DNA from: Rathayibacter sp. SD072 | Lineage (GTDB): Bacteria; Actinomycetota; Actinomycetes; Actinomycetales; Microbacteriaceae | Reading direction: 5' to 3' | Assembly (NCBI RefSeq): GCF_017355185.1 | Contig: NZ_JADILJ010000002.1 | Coordinates: 1 to 64,000, forward strand | DNA length: 64,000 bases | In this document: positions 46,797-56,016 of the stretch, in pieces | Position numbering within the stretch: position 1 is the first letter of the stretch | Layout: every line of letters starts with the position of its first letter | Program-made: the position numbers and the translations under genes | The notes under the pieces: model-generated | Seen by the model: the letters and a program-made list of their open reading frames with translations, nothing else | Database searches by the model: none | Told to the model about the DNA's origin: nothing

Positions 46797-47879
46797 TCAG
46801 CGGCGGCCGAGGTCCCTCAGCAGCTCGAAGAGCGTGCGGGCGGAGTCCCGCCACGAGTACGCCGCGGCGCGCTCGCGCGAGCGGGCGGACCGCTCCCGCC
46901 AGAGCACCGGGTCCTCGAGCGTCCGCACGCCCCGCGCGACGTCCTCGGCGCTCGTGGGATCGACCAGCACCGCGGCGTCTCCGGCGATCTCGCGGAAGAT
47001 CGGGATGTCGCTCACCACGACCGGTGTGCCGAGCGCCATGGCCTCGACCAGAGGGATCCCGAAGCCCTCGTCCCGGCTCGCGCTCACGAGGGCGCTCGCG
47101 CGGGCGAGCACCGACCGGTAGGTGACGTCGTCCGCCCCCTGGTGGAACACCAGCTTCGCGGTCGGAGCGAGCGAGCGAAGCGTCTCGACGGTCTCCTCGC
47201 TCGCCCGGCTCATCAGGTGCAGTTCGTAGTCGGGCAGGAGCCGCATGGCGCGGGCCAGCGTCTCGACGTTCTTGTAGGGCATGTACGAGCCCATGTAGAC
47301 GAGCGAGCGCGCTCCGGAGCGGTCGGGCAGCGAGGCGGCGAGGGCCGCGCTGGCCTCGTCCGGGGCCGACGCGGCGTTGGGAACGACGACGACAGGTCGC
47401 GTGGTCAGGCGGTGCTCCCGGATCAGGGTGCGGGTCGTCTCCGACACCGTCACGACGGCGTCCGCGCGCTGCAGTAGCCGGCGCTGCGGCCACCAGGCGA
47501 GGTGGTACAGCCGCCACAGTCCCCGCACGGGCAGCGGCAGATCGCGCGGAGGCGTGCGGTGGCGGTAGTAGATGAGGTCGTGGACGGTGAGCACGAGCCG
47601 GTAGCGGCGACCGAGCGACCCCATGGTCTGCATCGGCGAGAAGACCACGTCGGGCTTCAGCCGGTTCACGAGCAGCGCGACGAACGGCTCGAACGGGCCC
47701 GTCGGCGAGGTCACCCTCTCCCACGGCAGATCGGGCAGCATCGCGAGCTGCCGGCGATCGCTGATCAGCATCGTCACGTCGTGCAGAGCCGACAGCTCGC
47801 GCACGAGCTCGGCCGTGTAACGGCTGATGCCGTCGTGGCGCTCGAGGCGGGTGTACCGGCAGTCGACGACGATCCTCAT
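46797..47879 (-). CDS. Glycosyltransferase family 4
   Basis: This 360-residue GT-B glycosyltransferase has an N-terminal acceptor domain (MRIVVDCRYTRLERHDGISRY) and a C-terminal donor domain. The latter contains LVYMGSYMPYKNVETLARAM and the GT4 EX7E-type motif SRDEGFGIPLVEAMALG. The sugar and acceptor are unknown; a mannosyltransferase for a cell envelope glycan or lipid is one option. Its ATG overlaps the stop of the upstream hydrolase by 4 bp. A beta-turn segment WRLYHLAWWPQRRLL may contact the membrane. Confidence 0.87.
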   Translation of the reverse strand: MRIVVDCRYTRLERHDGISRYTAELVRELSALHDVTMLISDRRQLAMLPDLPWERVTSPTGPFEPFVALLVNRLKPDVVFSPMQTMGSLGRRYRLVLTVHDLIYYRHRTPPRDLPLPVRGLWRLYHLAWWPQRRLLQRADAVVTVSETTRTLIREHRLTTRPVVVVPNAASAPDEASAALAASLPDRSGARSLVYMGSYMPYKNVETLARAMRLLPDYELHLMSRASEETVETLRSLAPTAKLVFHQGADDVTYRSVLARASALVSASRDEGFGIPLVEAMALGTPVVVSDIPIFREIAGDAAVLVDPTSAEDVARGVRTLEDPVLWRERSARSRERAAAYSWRDSARTLFELLRDLGRR

Positions 47880-48787
47880 CGGTCGATCCCCTCCTCGAGG
47901 GCACGGCGGACGACGGCGGCGGCCTCGTCGGGGGCCTCGTAGTGGATGAGGTGGCCGACGCCGTCGATCACGTGCAGCCGCGCATGGGGCAGCGCCTCGA
48001 GGAGCCGGTGCTGCGCGGCGATCGGCGTGATGTCGTCCTGTGCGGCGGCGATGAGCTGCGTCGGCACCGTGATCCGGGCGGCGTACTCGCTCACATCGTG
48101 CGAGACGGAGGCGCGGAACGCCTCGAGCACCGTGTCGCGCGACGCGAACGCGCTGAAGTAGCGGTCGTGCTGATCGTGCACGAAGCGCCGCAGAGCCGGC
48201 TCCTTCGTCTTCACCATCGAGAGGCTCATGATCCGCACGACGAGAGGATCGCGCAGGAGCCGGTAGCCCAGCGCCCGCGGGAGCACGGCGCCGAGTCGGT
48301 AGTAGAGGACGGCGAGCCGGGTGAGCACCCCGCGGGGCCCCGCGAGCGCGGGGGCGGAGATCGGGTTCACCAGCACGAGCAAGGGGGTCGGCAGCCCGCC
48401 CGCGACGGCGGCGGCCGCGACGATCGAGCCGAAGGAGTGACCGAGCACGACCGCCTCGCCGCGCAGCCCCAGCGCGTCGAGGAACTCCCCGAGCCAGACC
48501 GCGTAGCCGTCGACGTCGTGCGCGTGGGCCGTCATCGGCGGCGAGGCGCCGAAGCCGGGCAGGTCCGGGGCGATCACCCGGACGTCCGCTCCGCCGGCCA
48601 GCAGCCGGGCGATCACGGGCTCGAGGCCGTGGTGCTCGCCGCGGAAGCCGTGCACCAGGACGATCACCGTCGCAGCGTCGTCGGAACCGTAGGTCCAGTA
48701 GGCGGTGGACACCCCGGAGACGGCCGCGGAGGCCTCCCGGATCGGGAGTCGTCCGAGGTCGGCGGCGTAGGGCGAAGCGACGGTCAT
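47876..48787 (-). CDS. Alpha/beta hydrolase
   Basis: This 303-residue hydrolase has the oxyanion region VLVHGFRGEHHG, the nucleophile elbow GHSFGS, a catalytic Asp candidate in AAQDDITP and His in GVGHLIHYE. The central lid (about 150-210) has hydrophobic helices. No signal peptide is seen. It is coupled to the GT4 gene by a 4-bp overlap, which suggests a joint role in making or turning over an acylated or glycosylated lipid. The substrate is not determinable. A longer start upstream lacks homology. Confidence 0.85.
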   Translation of the reverse strand: MTVASPYAADLGRLPIREASAAVSGVSTAYWTYGSDDAATVIVLVHGFRGEHHGLEPVIARLLAGGADVRVIAPDLPGFGASPPMTAHAHDVDGYAVWLGEFLDALGLRGEAVVLGHSFGSIVAAAAVAGGLPTPLLVLVNPISAPALAGPRGVLTRLAVLYYRLGAVLPRALGYRLLRDPLVVRIMSLSMVKTKEPALRRFVHDQHDRYFSAFASRDTVLEAFRASVSHDVSEYAARITVPTQLIAAAQDDITPIAAQHRLLEALPHARLHVIDGVGHLIHYEAPDEAAAVVRRALEEGIDR

Positions 48788-48944
48788 CTCGGTACCCCAT
48801 CGTAGGCAAAGCTCCCCGAACTTCTCGCCGCAACGCCTTGCGTGGCCGCGATCCGAGCCGGGAGCATGAACACGCGCTCGCATCGCGACGCACCGCCCCG
48901 TCCTCGTGACGGTCATCCGCTCAGGCAGCAGCAGAAGGAGCACC

Positions 48945-50660
48945 GTGAGCTTCACGTCGCCGATCCAACTCCCCGGACTCGCCCTCGATCCCCAGTGGTA
49001 CCGCCGTGCGGTGTTCTACGAGGTCATGATCCGGTCGTACTACGACTCGAACGGGGACGGCGCCGGCGACATCAACGGACTGGCGTCCAAGCTCGACTAC
49101 CTGCAGTGGCTCGGCATCGACGCGCTCTGGCTCCCGCCCTTCTACATGTCGCCGCTGCGCGACGGCGGCTACGACGTCTCGGACTTCAAGGCGATCCTCC
49201 CCGAGTTCGGCACGATGGAGGACTTCCGCGATCTGGTGCGCAAGGCGCACGAGCGCAACATGCGCATCGTCATGGACTTCCCGCTGAACCACACCAGCGA
49301 CCAGCACGAGTGGTTCCAGCAGTCGCGATCCGACCCCGAGGGGCCCTACGGCGACTTCTACGTCTGGAACGACACCGACGACCGCTACCCCGACATCCGC
49401 ATCATCTTCGTCGACACCGAGGACTCGAACTGGGCGTTCGACTCCGAGCGCCGGCAGTTCTACTTCCACCGCTTCTTCTCGCACCAGCCGGACCTCAACT
49501 TCGAGAACCCGGCAGTCCACGAGGCGATCCACGACGTGGTCAAGTTCTGGCTCGACCTCGGTGTCGACGGCATCCGCCTGGACGCGATCCCCTATCTCTA
49601 CGAGTCCGACGAGGGCAACGGCGAGGGCGAGCCGCCGACGCACGACTTCATCAAGAACCTCCGCCAGATGGTCGACCGCGACTACCCGGGCCGCATCCTG
49701 ATCGCGGAGGCGAACCAGTGGCCTCGCGAGGTCGCCGCGTTCTTCGGCACCGAGGAGGAGCCGGAGTGCCACATGGCCTTCGATTTCCCGGTCATGCCCC
49801 GCATCTTCTACTCGCTCCGCGCGCAGACGGCCAACGAGTTGAAGAAGGTCCTGTCCGAGACCTTCGACATCCCCACCGGAGCCGCGTGGGGCGTGTTCCT
49901 GCGCAACCACGACGAGCTCACGCTCGAGATGGTCTCCGAGGAGTACCGCCAGGCGATGTACGGCTGGTACGCCTACGACCCGCGGATGCGCTCCAACATC
50001 GGCATCCGGCGCCGCCTCGCACCGCTGCTCGACAATTCCCGCGCCGAGCTCGAGCTGATCAACGCGCTCCTGTTCTCGCTCGCGGGCAGCCCGTTCCTCT
50101 ACTACGGCGACGAGATCGGGATGGGCGACAACATCTGGCTCAACGACCGCGACGCCTCCCGCACGCCGATGCAGTGGACGCCCGACCGCAACGCCGGCTT
50201 CTCGGCCGCCGACCCCGGCAAGCTCGTGCAGCCGATCGTGCAGTCGCTCGTCTACCACTACAACCAGGTGAACGTGGAGGCGCAGCTCGCCCAGTCCCGC
50301 TCACTCCTGCACTGGATGCGGAACGTGCTGCACGTGCGCCGCGGGCACCCGGCCTTCGGCCTGGGCTCCATGCGCGTGCTCGAGACCGACCACGAGTCGG
50401 TGCTCGCCTTCGTCCGCGACTACGCCGGCTCCGGCTCCGCAATGGGCGACCAGCCGGAGGAGGTGCTCTGCGTCTTCAGCTTCAACCACAACCCGGTCTC
50501 GGTCACCATCACGGACCCCGAGAACCCGGGATCGACGCTCAGCGACCTCTTCGGCGGCGGCCGCTTCCCCGGCTTCTCCGAGGACGGCACTCTGACCATG
50601 ACGCTGGGCACACAGGGCTTCTTCTGGCTGCACGTCGCCAAGGCGGGTCACGAGCGCTGA
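48945..50660 (+). CDS. treS: Maltose alpha-D-glucosyltransferase (trehalose synthase) TreS
   Basis: This 571-residue GH13 enzyme interconverts maltose and trehalose. It starts DPQWYRRAVFYEVMIRSYYDSNGDG. Catalytic regions are DFPLNHTSDQHEWF, nucleophile DGIRLDAIPYLYE, acid/base LIAEANQWP and FLRNHDEL. The block FFSHQPDLNFENP is TreS-like. GTG 48945 is preceded by AGAAGGAG at ideal spacing; an in-frame GTG 39 bp upstream is less likely. There is no fused or adjacent maltokinase. It would link maltose pools with the TreYZ route. Confidence 0.95.
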   Translation: MSFTSPIQLPGLALDPQWYRRAVFYEVMIRSYYDSNGDGAGDINGLASKLDYLQWLGIDALWLPPFYMSPLRDGGYDVSDFKAILPEFGTMEDFRDLVRKAHERNMRIVMDFPLNHTSDQHEWFQQSRSDPEGPYGDFYVWNDTDDRYPDIRIIFVDTEDSNWAFDSERRQFYFHRFFSHQPDLNFENPAVHEAIHDVVKFWLDLGVDGIRLDAIPYLYESDEGNGEGEPPTHDFIKNLRQMVDRDYPGRILIAEANQWPREVAAFFGTEEEPECHMAFDFPVMPRIFYSLRAQTANELKKVLSETFDIPTGAAWGVFLRNHDELTLEMVSEEYRQAMYGWYAYDPRMRSNIGIRRRLAPLLDNSRAELELINALLFSLAGSPFLYYGDEIGMGDNIWLNDRDASRTPMQWTPDRNAGFSAADPGKLVQPIVQSLVYHYNQVNVEAQLAQSRSLLHWMRNVLHVRRGHPAFGLGSMRVLETDHESVLAFVRDYAGSGSAMGDQPEEVLCVFSFNHNPVSVTITDPENPGSTLSDLFGGGRFPGFSEDGTLTMTLGTQGFFWLHVAKAGHER

Positions 50661-50669
50661 CGCACGCCC

Positions 50670-50701
50670 GCGGGGCTTCCGGCCGATGTCGGAGGCCCCG
50701 C
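50670..50701 (+). terminator. Terminator downstream of treS
   Basis: GCGGGGCTTCCG (50670-50681) pairs with CGGAGGCCCCGC (50690-50701) with one wobble and an 8-nt loop, starting 10 bp after the treS stop. The next gene's -10 follows at once. Confidence 0.65.
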
Positions 50702-50702
50702 C

Positions 50703-50708
50703 TAGGCT
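50703..50708 (+). promoter_or_regulatory. Candidate leaderless promoter (-10) of the exonuclease gene
   Basis: TAGGCT ends 6 nt before the GTG at 50715. No Shine-Dalgarno is present. Confidence 0.5.
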
Positions 50709-50714
50709 GTCCGC

Positions 50715-51536
50715 GTGAGCATCACCGCAGCGACCGAGCCGACCCTGTTCGATGACGACGCGTTCGATGACGCCCCGTTCGCCGACCGCGTCGTCGGGCA
50801 TGACGGGGTGCCCCTCCGCGGCGGCGCGGAGCTCGCTCCCGCGGAGGATGCGCCCTGGTTCGATCTGCTGGCCGTCTTCGACCTCGAGACCACCGGCATC
50901 GACGTGCGCACGAGTCGCATCGTCACCGCGCACGTGGGTGTGATCGGAGCCGACGGCGAGCCGATCGAGGGCACCACCTGGCTCGCCGATCCCGGCGTCG
51001 AGATCCCCGCAGGCGCCAGCGCGGTCCACGGCATCAGCACCGAGCACGCCCGCGCCCACGGCCGTCCCGCCGGCGAGGTCGTCGCCGAGGTGTCGGAGGC
51101 CCTGCGCTCCCTGCTCGCGCGGGGCGTCCCGGTCGTCGTCTACAACGCTCCCTACGATCTCTCGCTCCTGGCTCACGAAGCGCGCCGGTGGGGCGTGCCG
51201 GTGCTGATCGATCCGAGCCCCGTCATCGACCCGCTCGTCATCGACAAGGCGGTCGACCGCTACCGCAGGGGCAAGCGCACCCTCACCCTCGCCGCCGAGC
51301 ACTACGGAGTGAGCCTCACCGAGGCGCACGACGCCGGAGCCGACGCCGTCGCCGCCGGCCGGGTCGCCCAGGCGCTGGGTCGCGCGTTCGCCGACGAGCT
51401 CGGAGTCGGTGCCGACGCCCTGCACGCCCTGCAGGTCGACTGGTGCCGAGACCAGGCCGAGTCGTTCCAGGAGTACATGCGCCGCGTGCGCGACGAGGCG
51501 TTCGTCGCCGACGGAGCGTGGCCCGTCCGCCACTGA
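50715..51536 (+). CDS. DnaQ-like 3'-5' exonuclease (DEDDh)
   Basis: This 273-residue protein has an acidic N-terminal stretch (LFDDDAFDDAPF) and then an exonuclease domain. The DEDDh residues are AVFDLETTGID (D and E), YNAPYDLSLL (D), and HDAGADA (H and D). It resembles stand-alone DnaQ/epsilon-like exonucleases used in repair or RNA trimming. The link to DNA polymerase III cannot be shown. The GTG start appears to be leaderless. Confidence 0.88.
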   Translation: MSITAATEPTLFDDDAFDDAPFADRVVGHDGVPLRGGAELAPAEDAPWFDLLAVFDLETTGIDVRTSRIVTAHVGVIGADGEPIEGTTWLADPGVEIPAGASAVHGISTEHARAHGRPAGEVVAEVSEALRSLLARGVPVVVYNAPYDLSLLAHEARRWGVPVLIDPSPVIDPLVIDKAVDRYRRGKRTLTLAAEHYGVSLTEAHDAGADAVAAGRVAQALGRAFADELGVGADALHALQVDWCRDQAESFQEYMRRVRDEAFVADGAWPVRH

Positions 51537-51546
51537 CGCGTCCCGC

Positions 51547-52119
51547 TCAGGTGAGGGTGCGGCCGTCGTGCAGCAGCTCGACGTACTCCCTGATCCTGCG
51601 CTCACGCGACTCCGGGCGCTTGAGCTGCTGCAGTCGGAAGAGGAACGCGAAGCGCTTCTGCCCGCCGACGGTGTCGAAGAAGGCGCCGGCCGTCGGATCC
51701 GACTCGAGCGCCGCGAGCAGGTCGGGAGGCACCTCCGCGCCCTTCTGCCGGTACGCCGCGTCCCAGCGCCCGTCGGTCTTCGCCCGCTCGATCTCGGCGA
51801 GACCGGCGGGCCGGATGCGCCCCTCCTCGAGCAGTCGCGCGACGTGCTCGCGGTTCACCTGCGACCAGGGGCTCGCCCGCCGTCGAGGAGTGAACGCCTG
51901 GAGCTTGAACTGCTCGTCGAAGGCTCCCGCCTGCCCGTCGATCCAGCCGTGGCAGAGCGCGACGTCGAGCGCCTCTGCGTAGGTCAGACCGGGGTCGACG
52001 GCAGCCTTCTTCCGCAGCTTCAGCCGCACGCCGCCGGGGTCGGGCGCGTCCGCGAGGTACCCGTCCCACTGGGCTGCGGTGACGAAGGGCAGGATCGGCT
52101 TGTCGGCGAAGGACACCAT
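51547..52119 (-). CDS. YdeI/OmpD-associated-family protein
   Basis: This 190-residue protein has the YdeI family pattern: GVRLKLRKKAAVDPGLTYAEALDVALCHGWIDGQ near residues 30-63, then the conserved FTPRRRASPWSQVN. A C-terminal helical region contains TVGGQKRFAFLFRLQQLKRPESRERRI. Members are annotated as bacteriocin-protection or OmpD-associated, but the molecular role is unclear. It is preceded by TAGCGT 6 nt before the ATG. It converges on the exonuclease gene with a 10-bp gap. Confidence 0.85.
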   Translation of the reverse strand: MVSFADKPILPFVTAAQWDGYLADAPDPGGVRLKLRKKAAVDPGLTYAEALDVALCHGWIDGQAGAFDEQFKLQAFTPRRRASPWSQVNREHVARLLEEGRIRPAGLAEIERAKTDGRWDAAYRQKGAEVPPDLLAALESDPTAGAFFDTVGGQKRFAFLFRLQQLKRPESRERRIREYVELLHDGRTLT

Positions 52120-52125
52120 GCCCGG

Positions 52126-52131
52126 ACGCTA
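52126..52131 (-). promoter_or_regulatory. Candidate leaderless promoter (-10) of the YdeI-family gene
   Basis: TAGCGT on the minus strand ends 6 nt before the ATG. Confidence 0.45.
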
Positions 52132-52151
52132 CCACCGCCCGACGGGACGAC

Positions 52152-52185
52152 GAAGGGCCCCCGACCGCGAGGTCGAGGGCCCTTC
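52152..52185 (-). terminator. Terminator downstream of rpmE2
   Basis: Two 15-nt arms (52152-52166, 52171-52185) pair with one mismatch around a GCGA (GNRA) tetraloop, 10 bp past the L31 stop. It lacks a T-tract. Confidence 0.7.
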
Positions 52186-52195
52186 GGAGGACGTG

Positions 52196-52444
52196 CTACT
52201 TGCCGAAATTCTTGTAGCGGCTGTTGAACTTCTCGACGCGGCCGGCCGAGTCCATGATGCGCTGCTTGCCCGTGTAGAACGGGTGCGAGGCCGACGAGAT
52301 CTCGACGTCGATCACCGGGTAGGTGACGCCGTCGAGCTCGATGGTCTTGCTGCTCTTCGCGGTCGAGCGGGTGAGGAAGGTCTCACCGGAGGCGAGGTCG
52401 CGGAAGACGATCGCGGAGTACTCGGGGTGGATGTCGGTCTTCAT
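52196..52444 (-). CDS. rpmE2: 50S ribosomal protein L31 type B
   Basis: This 82-residue protein is L31 type [29 protein letters not shown], then the conserved [24 protein letters not shown]. It has no cysteines, so it is the zinc-free paralogue. In many actinobacteria zinc-free r-proteins are Zur-controlled, but no Zur-like palindrome was seen upstream. The ATG was chosen at MKTDIHP; a longer frame is open but not conserved. A -10-like element lies about 100 bp upstream. Confidence 0.96.
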   Translation of the reverse strand: MKTDIHPEYSAIVFRDLASGETFLTRSTAKSSKTIELDGVTYPVIDVEISSASHPFYTGKQRIMDSAGRVEKFNSRYKNFGK

Positions 52445-52546
52445 GGTCGTGTCCTGTCGCTCGTTGGTCCTGAACCGCACCTGTCGTCGACGGGAACGGG
52501 TGGAAGAGGTGGTGGGCGCACGAGAACGGGCCCGAACCAGCTACCG

Positions 52547-52552
52547 AGAATA
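52547..52552 (-). promoter_or_regulatory. Candidate -10 element of rpmE2
   Basis: TATTCT on the minus strand would start transcription near 52540 and give a leader of about 95 nt. The leader could hold r-protein feedback control, but no clear structure was identified. Confidence 0.35.
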
Positions 52553-52605
52553 GCAGATCTGAGGGGTCCCCAGAAGGAGCGCCCGACCCGATCTCGGCGA
52601 GTCGC

Positions 52606-53391
52606 TCAGCTGCGGGCGCGAGCGGAGTAGCGGCCGTCCTCGCGGGTGAGGGCGATGTCGAGGCCGAAGGTGTCCGACAGGGTCTGCTCGGTCAGAGCCT
52701 CGGCGAGCGGACCGGACGCGACGACCGCGCCGTCGCGCAGCAGCAGTGCGTGGGTGAAGCCCTCGGGGATCTCCTCCACGTGGTGCGTCACCATGACGAT
52801 CGCCGGGGAGGCAGGGTCCTTCGCGAAGCCTCCGAGCAGCTGCACGAGCTCCTCGCGGGCGCCGAGGTCGAGACTCGCAGCGGGCTCGTCGAGCAGGAGG
52901 AGCTCGGGGTCGGTCATGATGGCGCGCGCGATCTGCACGCGCTTCTGCTCACCGTCCGAGAGGGTGCCGAAGGTGCGCTCGGCGAGGTGGTCGAGCTTCC
53001 ACTCGGCCAGGACCCGACGCGCCCGTCGCTCGTCCACCGCGTCGTACGACTCGTTCCAGCGTCCGGTGACCGAGTAGGCGGCGGTCATCACGACGTCGAG
53101 CACCGACTCGTCGGCCGGCAGGCGACGCGCCATCGCGGTCGACGCGTAGCCGATCCGGGGGCGCAGCTCGAAGACGTCGACGCGGCCGAGGGTCTCGTCG
53201 AGGATCTGCGCCGTGCCGCTGGAGGGGTAGTTCTGCGCCGCGGCGACCTGGAGGATCGACGTCTTGCCTGCACCGTTGGGTCCGAGGACGACCCAGCGGT
53301 CCTCCTCGGCCACGGCCCACTCGATGTGATCGAGGATCCGCTTGCCGTTCCGGACGAAGGAGACATCGGAGAACGAGACGACGCTGGGCAT
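52606..53391 (-). CDS. ABC transporter ATP-binding protein (stand-alone)
   Basis: This 261-residue ATPase has Walker A GPNGAGKTSIL (about 40), the signature FGTLSDGEQKRVQIARA, Walker B PELLLLDEPAASLD and the H-loop VTHHVEEIPEG. The sequence after Walker A resembles YlmA/ModF-like stand-alone ATPases. No permease or binding protein is adjacent, so its partner is unknown. TAGGAT lies 7 nt before the ATG. It sits between glgA and rpmE2 on the minus strand but probably has its own promoter. Confidence 0.88.
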   Translation of the reverse strand: MPSVVSFSDVSFVRNGKRILDHIEWAVAEEDRWVVLGPNGAGKTSILQVAAAQNYPSSGTAQILDETLGRVDVFELRPRIGYASTAMARRLPADESVLDVVMTAAYSVTGRWNESYDAVDERRARRVLAEWKLDHLAERTFGTLSDGEQKRVQIARAIMTDPELLLLDEPAASLDLGAREELVQLLGGFAKDPASPAIVMVTHHVEEIPEGFTHALLLRDGAVVASGPLAEALTEQTLSDTFGLDIALTREDGRYSARARS

Positions 53392-53398
53392 GCGTCCA

Positions 53399-53404
53399 AT
53401 CCTA
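53399..53404 (-). promoter_or_regulatory. Candidate leaderless promoter (-10) of the ABC ATPase
   Basis: TAGGAT on the minus strand ends 7 nt before the ATG. Confidence 0.45.
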
Positions 53405-53423
53405 AAGGGAGCCGGCCGAGGGA

Positions 53424-54605
53424 TCAGACGAGCGACTCGTAGATCGCCCGGGTGTCGCGCGCGATCTGCGTCCAGCTGAAGTCGCTCTGCGCGCGCTCGC
53501 GACCCGCCGCGCCCATCCGCTTGGCCGCTTCCGGGTCCGCCACGACCTCGGCGAGGACCGCCGCGAGGTCGGCGACGTACGTGTCGGGGTCCACCGGCGT
53601 GCCGGTCCCGTCGGTGACCTGCTCGATCGGGACCAGGCGCCCGGTGACGCCGTCGACGACGACCTCCGGGATGCCTCCGGTCGCGGTGCCCACGACGGCC
53701 GCTCCGCACGCCATCGCCTCGAGATTCACGATGCCCAGCGGCTCGTAGATGGAGGGGCAGACGAACGTCGTCGCCGCGGTCAGCACAGCGGAGAGCTCGT
53801 GGCGGGGCAGGTGGCGGTCGATCCAGACGACGCCGGTCCGCTCCTCCTGGAGTCCGCGCACCAGGGCCGTGACCTCCGCCATGATCTCGGGGGTGTCGGG
53901 GGCTCCCGCGCACAGCACGAGCTGCACCTCGGGAGGCAGGGTCGCCGCCGCGCGCAAGAGGTAGGGCAGCCCCTTCTGCCGCGTGATGCGGCCGACGAAG
54001 ACCACGGAGGGGCGCGACGGGTCGATCCCGAGTCCCTCGAGCACGGTCGTGTCGTCGACGGGGTGCCAGGCGTCGAGGTCGATGCCGTTGTAGACCACGT
54101 GCACCTTCGCCGGGTCCAGCGCGGGGTAGGAGCGGAGGATGTCCGCGCGCATCCCGCCCGAGACGGCGATCACGGCGTCCGCGTTCTCGTACGCCTCGCG
54201 CTCGATCCAGCTCGAGACGCGGTACCCGCCGCCGAGCTGCTCGGCCTTCCAGGGTCGCAGCGGCTCGAGGCTGTGGGCCGAGACGACGTGCGGGATGCCG
54301 TGGAGCAGCTGCGCCAGGCGGCCGGCCGCGTTCGCGTACCAGGTGTGGGAGTGGACGAGGTCGGCGCCCGCCGCGTCCTGCGCGATCTGCAGATCGACGC
54401 CCAGGGTCTGCAGAGCTCCGTTGGCCTGCGCGAGCTCCGCCGGCACCGGGTAGGCGAACGCACCCGGCTCGTCCCGCGGGGCACCGAAGCAGCGGACCAC
54501 GACCTCGAGGTCGCTGCGCAGCGCCTTGGTGAGCTCGGCGACATGGACGCCCGCTCCCCCGTACACCTCGGGCGGATATTCCTTGGTCAGCAGATCGACT
54601 CGCAC
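53424..54605 (-). CDS. glgA: Glycogen synthase / glucosyltransferase GlgA (actinobacterial GT4 type)
   Basis: This 393-residue GT-B enzyme opens with VDLLTKEYPPEVYGGAGVHV, the actinobacterial GlgA/GlgM signature. It continues with HSHTWYANAAG, VSAHSLEPLRPWK, the donor site VFVGRITRQKGLPYLL, and CPSIYEPLGIVNLEAMACG. It uses ADP-glucose either to extend glucan or, like mycobacterial GlgM, to make maltose 1-phosphate. No glgE was seen in the window. It is divergent from glgC across 76 bp. GTG 54605 has TACGGT 6 nt upstream. Confidence 0.93.
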   Translation of the reverse strand: MRVDLLTKEYPPEVYGGAGVHVAELTKALRSDLEVVVRCFGAPRDEPGAFAYPVPAELAQANGALQTLGVDLQIAQDAAGADLVHSHTWYANAAGRLAQLLHGIPHVVSAHSLEPLRPWKAEQLGGGYRVSSWIEREAYENADAVIAVSGGMRADILRSYPALDPAKVHVVYNGIDLDAWHPVDDTTVLEGLGIDPSRPSVVFVGRITRQKGLPYLLRAAATLPPEVQLVLCAGAPDTPEIMAEVTALVRGLQEERTGVVWIDRHLPRHELSAVLTAATTFVCPSIYEPLGIVNLEAMACGAAVVGTATGGIPEVVVDGVTGRLVPIEQVTDGTGTPVDPDTYVADLAAVLAEVVADPEAAKRMGAAGRERAQSDFSWTQIARDTRAIYESLV

Positions 54606-54611
54606 ACCCGA

Positions 54612-54617
54612 ACCGTA
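54612..54617 (-). promoter_or_regulatory. Candidate leaderless promoter (-10) of glgA
   Basis: TACGGT on the minus strand ends 6 nt before the GTG of glgA. Confidence 0.45.
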
Positions 54618-54669
54618 GTACAGCGGATTCCCTCGCGACAGCCGTGGTCCCGCGCACTGCCCCACCCCC

Positions 54670-54675
54670 TACTGT
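54670..54675 (+). promoter_or_regulatory. Candidate leaderless promoter (-10) of glgC
   Basis: TACTGT ends 6 nt before the ATG of glgC. Together with the glgA element it makes a compact divergent promoter pair in 76 bp. Confidence 0.5.
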
Positions 54676-54681
54676 TGAGCC

Positions 54682-55941
54682 ATGCAGTCAAAGAAGATCT
54701 TCGGCATCGTCCTCGCCGGCGGCGAGGGCAAGCGGCTCATGCCCCTGACGGCCGACCGGGCGAAGCCCGCGGTCCCGTTCGGCGGCCAGTACCGTCTGAT
54801 CGACTTCGCGCTGTCGAACCTGATCAACTCGGGGCTCACGCAGATCGTCGTGCTGACGCAGTACAAGTCGCACTCGCTCGACCGCCACGTCTCGCAGACC
54901 TGGCGCCTGTCCGGCCTCCTCAACTCCTACGTCGCCTCCGTGCCGGCGCAGCAGCGTCTGGGCAAGCGGTGGTTCAGCGGCTCGGCCGACGCGATCCTGC
55001 AGAGCCTCAACCTCATCCGCGACGAGAAGCCCGACATCGTGGTCGTGGTCGGCGCCGATCACGTGTACCGCATGGACTTCTCGCAGATGATCGCCGCGCA
55101 CATCGCGTCGGGGGCGAAGGCCACGGTCGCCGCCATCCGCCAGCCGATCGAGCTCGCCGACCAGTTCGGCGTCATCCAGCTCGCGGGAGACGAGGCGGGC
55201 GACGGGATCGTCCCCACGAAGATCGCCGAGTTCCTCGAGAAGCCCAAGGACCCGGTCGGTCTGGCCGACTCCCCGCACGAGGTCCTGGCCTCGATGGGCA
55301 ACTACGTCTTCGACGCCGACGCCCTCATCGACGCGGTCATCCGCGACGGCGAGCTCCCGACCTCCGCGCACGACATGGGCGGCGACATCATCCCCGACTT
55401 CGTCGCACGCGGCGAGGCGGGCGTCTACGACCTCAAGCTCAACGAGGTCCCCGGGTCCACCGATCGCGACCGCTACTACTGGCGCGACGTGGGGACCATC
55501 GACTCCTTCTTCGAAGCGCACCAGGACCTCATCTCGGCCCTGCCCGTCTTCAACCTCTACAACCAGCAGTGGCCCATCTTCTCGTCGCAGCTGAACTCGC
55601 CGCCGGCGAAGATCGTCCGCGACGGCAAGGGCAACATGGGATCGACCGTCGACTCCGTCGTCTCGCTCGGCACCGTGATCTCCGGAGCGCACATCGAGCG
55701 CAGCGTCGTGGGCCCGTGGACCGTGATCGAGTCGAACGCGACAGTGAGCGACTCCGTGGTCTTCGACAAGGTCCGCATCGGCCCGGACGCGCTGGTGGTG
55801 CGCGCTATCCTCGACAAGGACGTCGTCGTCGAGCCCGGCGCGCGTGTCGGCGTCGATCACGGCCACGACCGCGAGCGCGGGTTCACCGTCACCGACTCGG
55901 GGATCACCGTCGTCGGCAAGGGCGTCGTCGTCCGCCCGTAG
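54682..55941 (+). CDS. glgC: Glucose-1-phosphate adenylyltransferase GlgC
   Basis: This 419-residue enzyme makes ADP-glucose. The nucleotidyltransferase motif [25 protein letters not shown] is at the N-terminus (here split to stay readable: [23 protein letters not shown]). Substrate loops are [11 protein letters not shown] and the GNYVFDAD block. The C-terminal part is a left-handed beta-helix ([20 protein letters not shown]). It is divergent from glgA, the usual actinobacterial arrangement for glycogen synthesis. There is no Shine-Dalgarno, so translation is probably leaderless. Confidence 0.97.
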   Translation: MQSKKIFGIVLAGGEGKRLMPLTADRAKPAVPFGGQYRLIDFALSNLINSGLTQIVVLTQYKSHSLDRHVSQTWRLSGLLNSYVASVPAQQRLGKRWFSGSADAILQSLNLIRDEKPDIVVVVGADHVYRMDFSQMIAAHIASGAKATVAAIRQPIELADQFGVIQLAGDEAGDGIVPTKIAEFLEKPKDPVGLADSPHEVLASMGNYVFDADALIDAVIRDGELPTSAHDMGGDIIPDFVARGEAGVYDLKLNEVPGSTDRDRYYWRDVGTIDSFFEAHQDLISALPVFNLYNQQWPIFSSQLNSPPAKIVRDGKGNMGSTVDSVVSLGTVISGAHIERSVVGPWTVIESNATVSDSVVFDKVRIGPDALVVRAILDKDVVVEPGARVGVDHGHDRERGFTVTDSGITVVGKGVVVRP

Positions 55942-56016
55942 CACCCCAGCGGGCCGAGAGCACTGCGCCTCCGCGCGACCGGCGAGACCGGCACGCGGCC
56001 GACCGATTGGCCCCTC

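Noticed and set aside
51188-51982. Plus-strand open frame continuing past the exonuclease gene
   Set aside because: It is out of frame with the DEDDh exonuclease, then antisense to the YdeI gene, with no homology.
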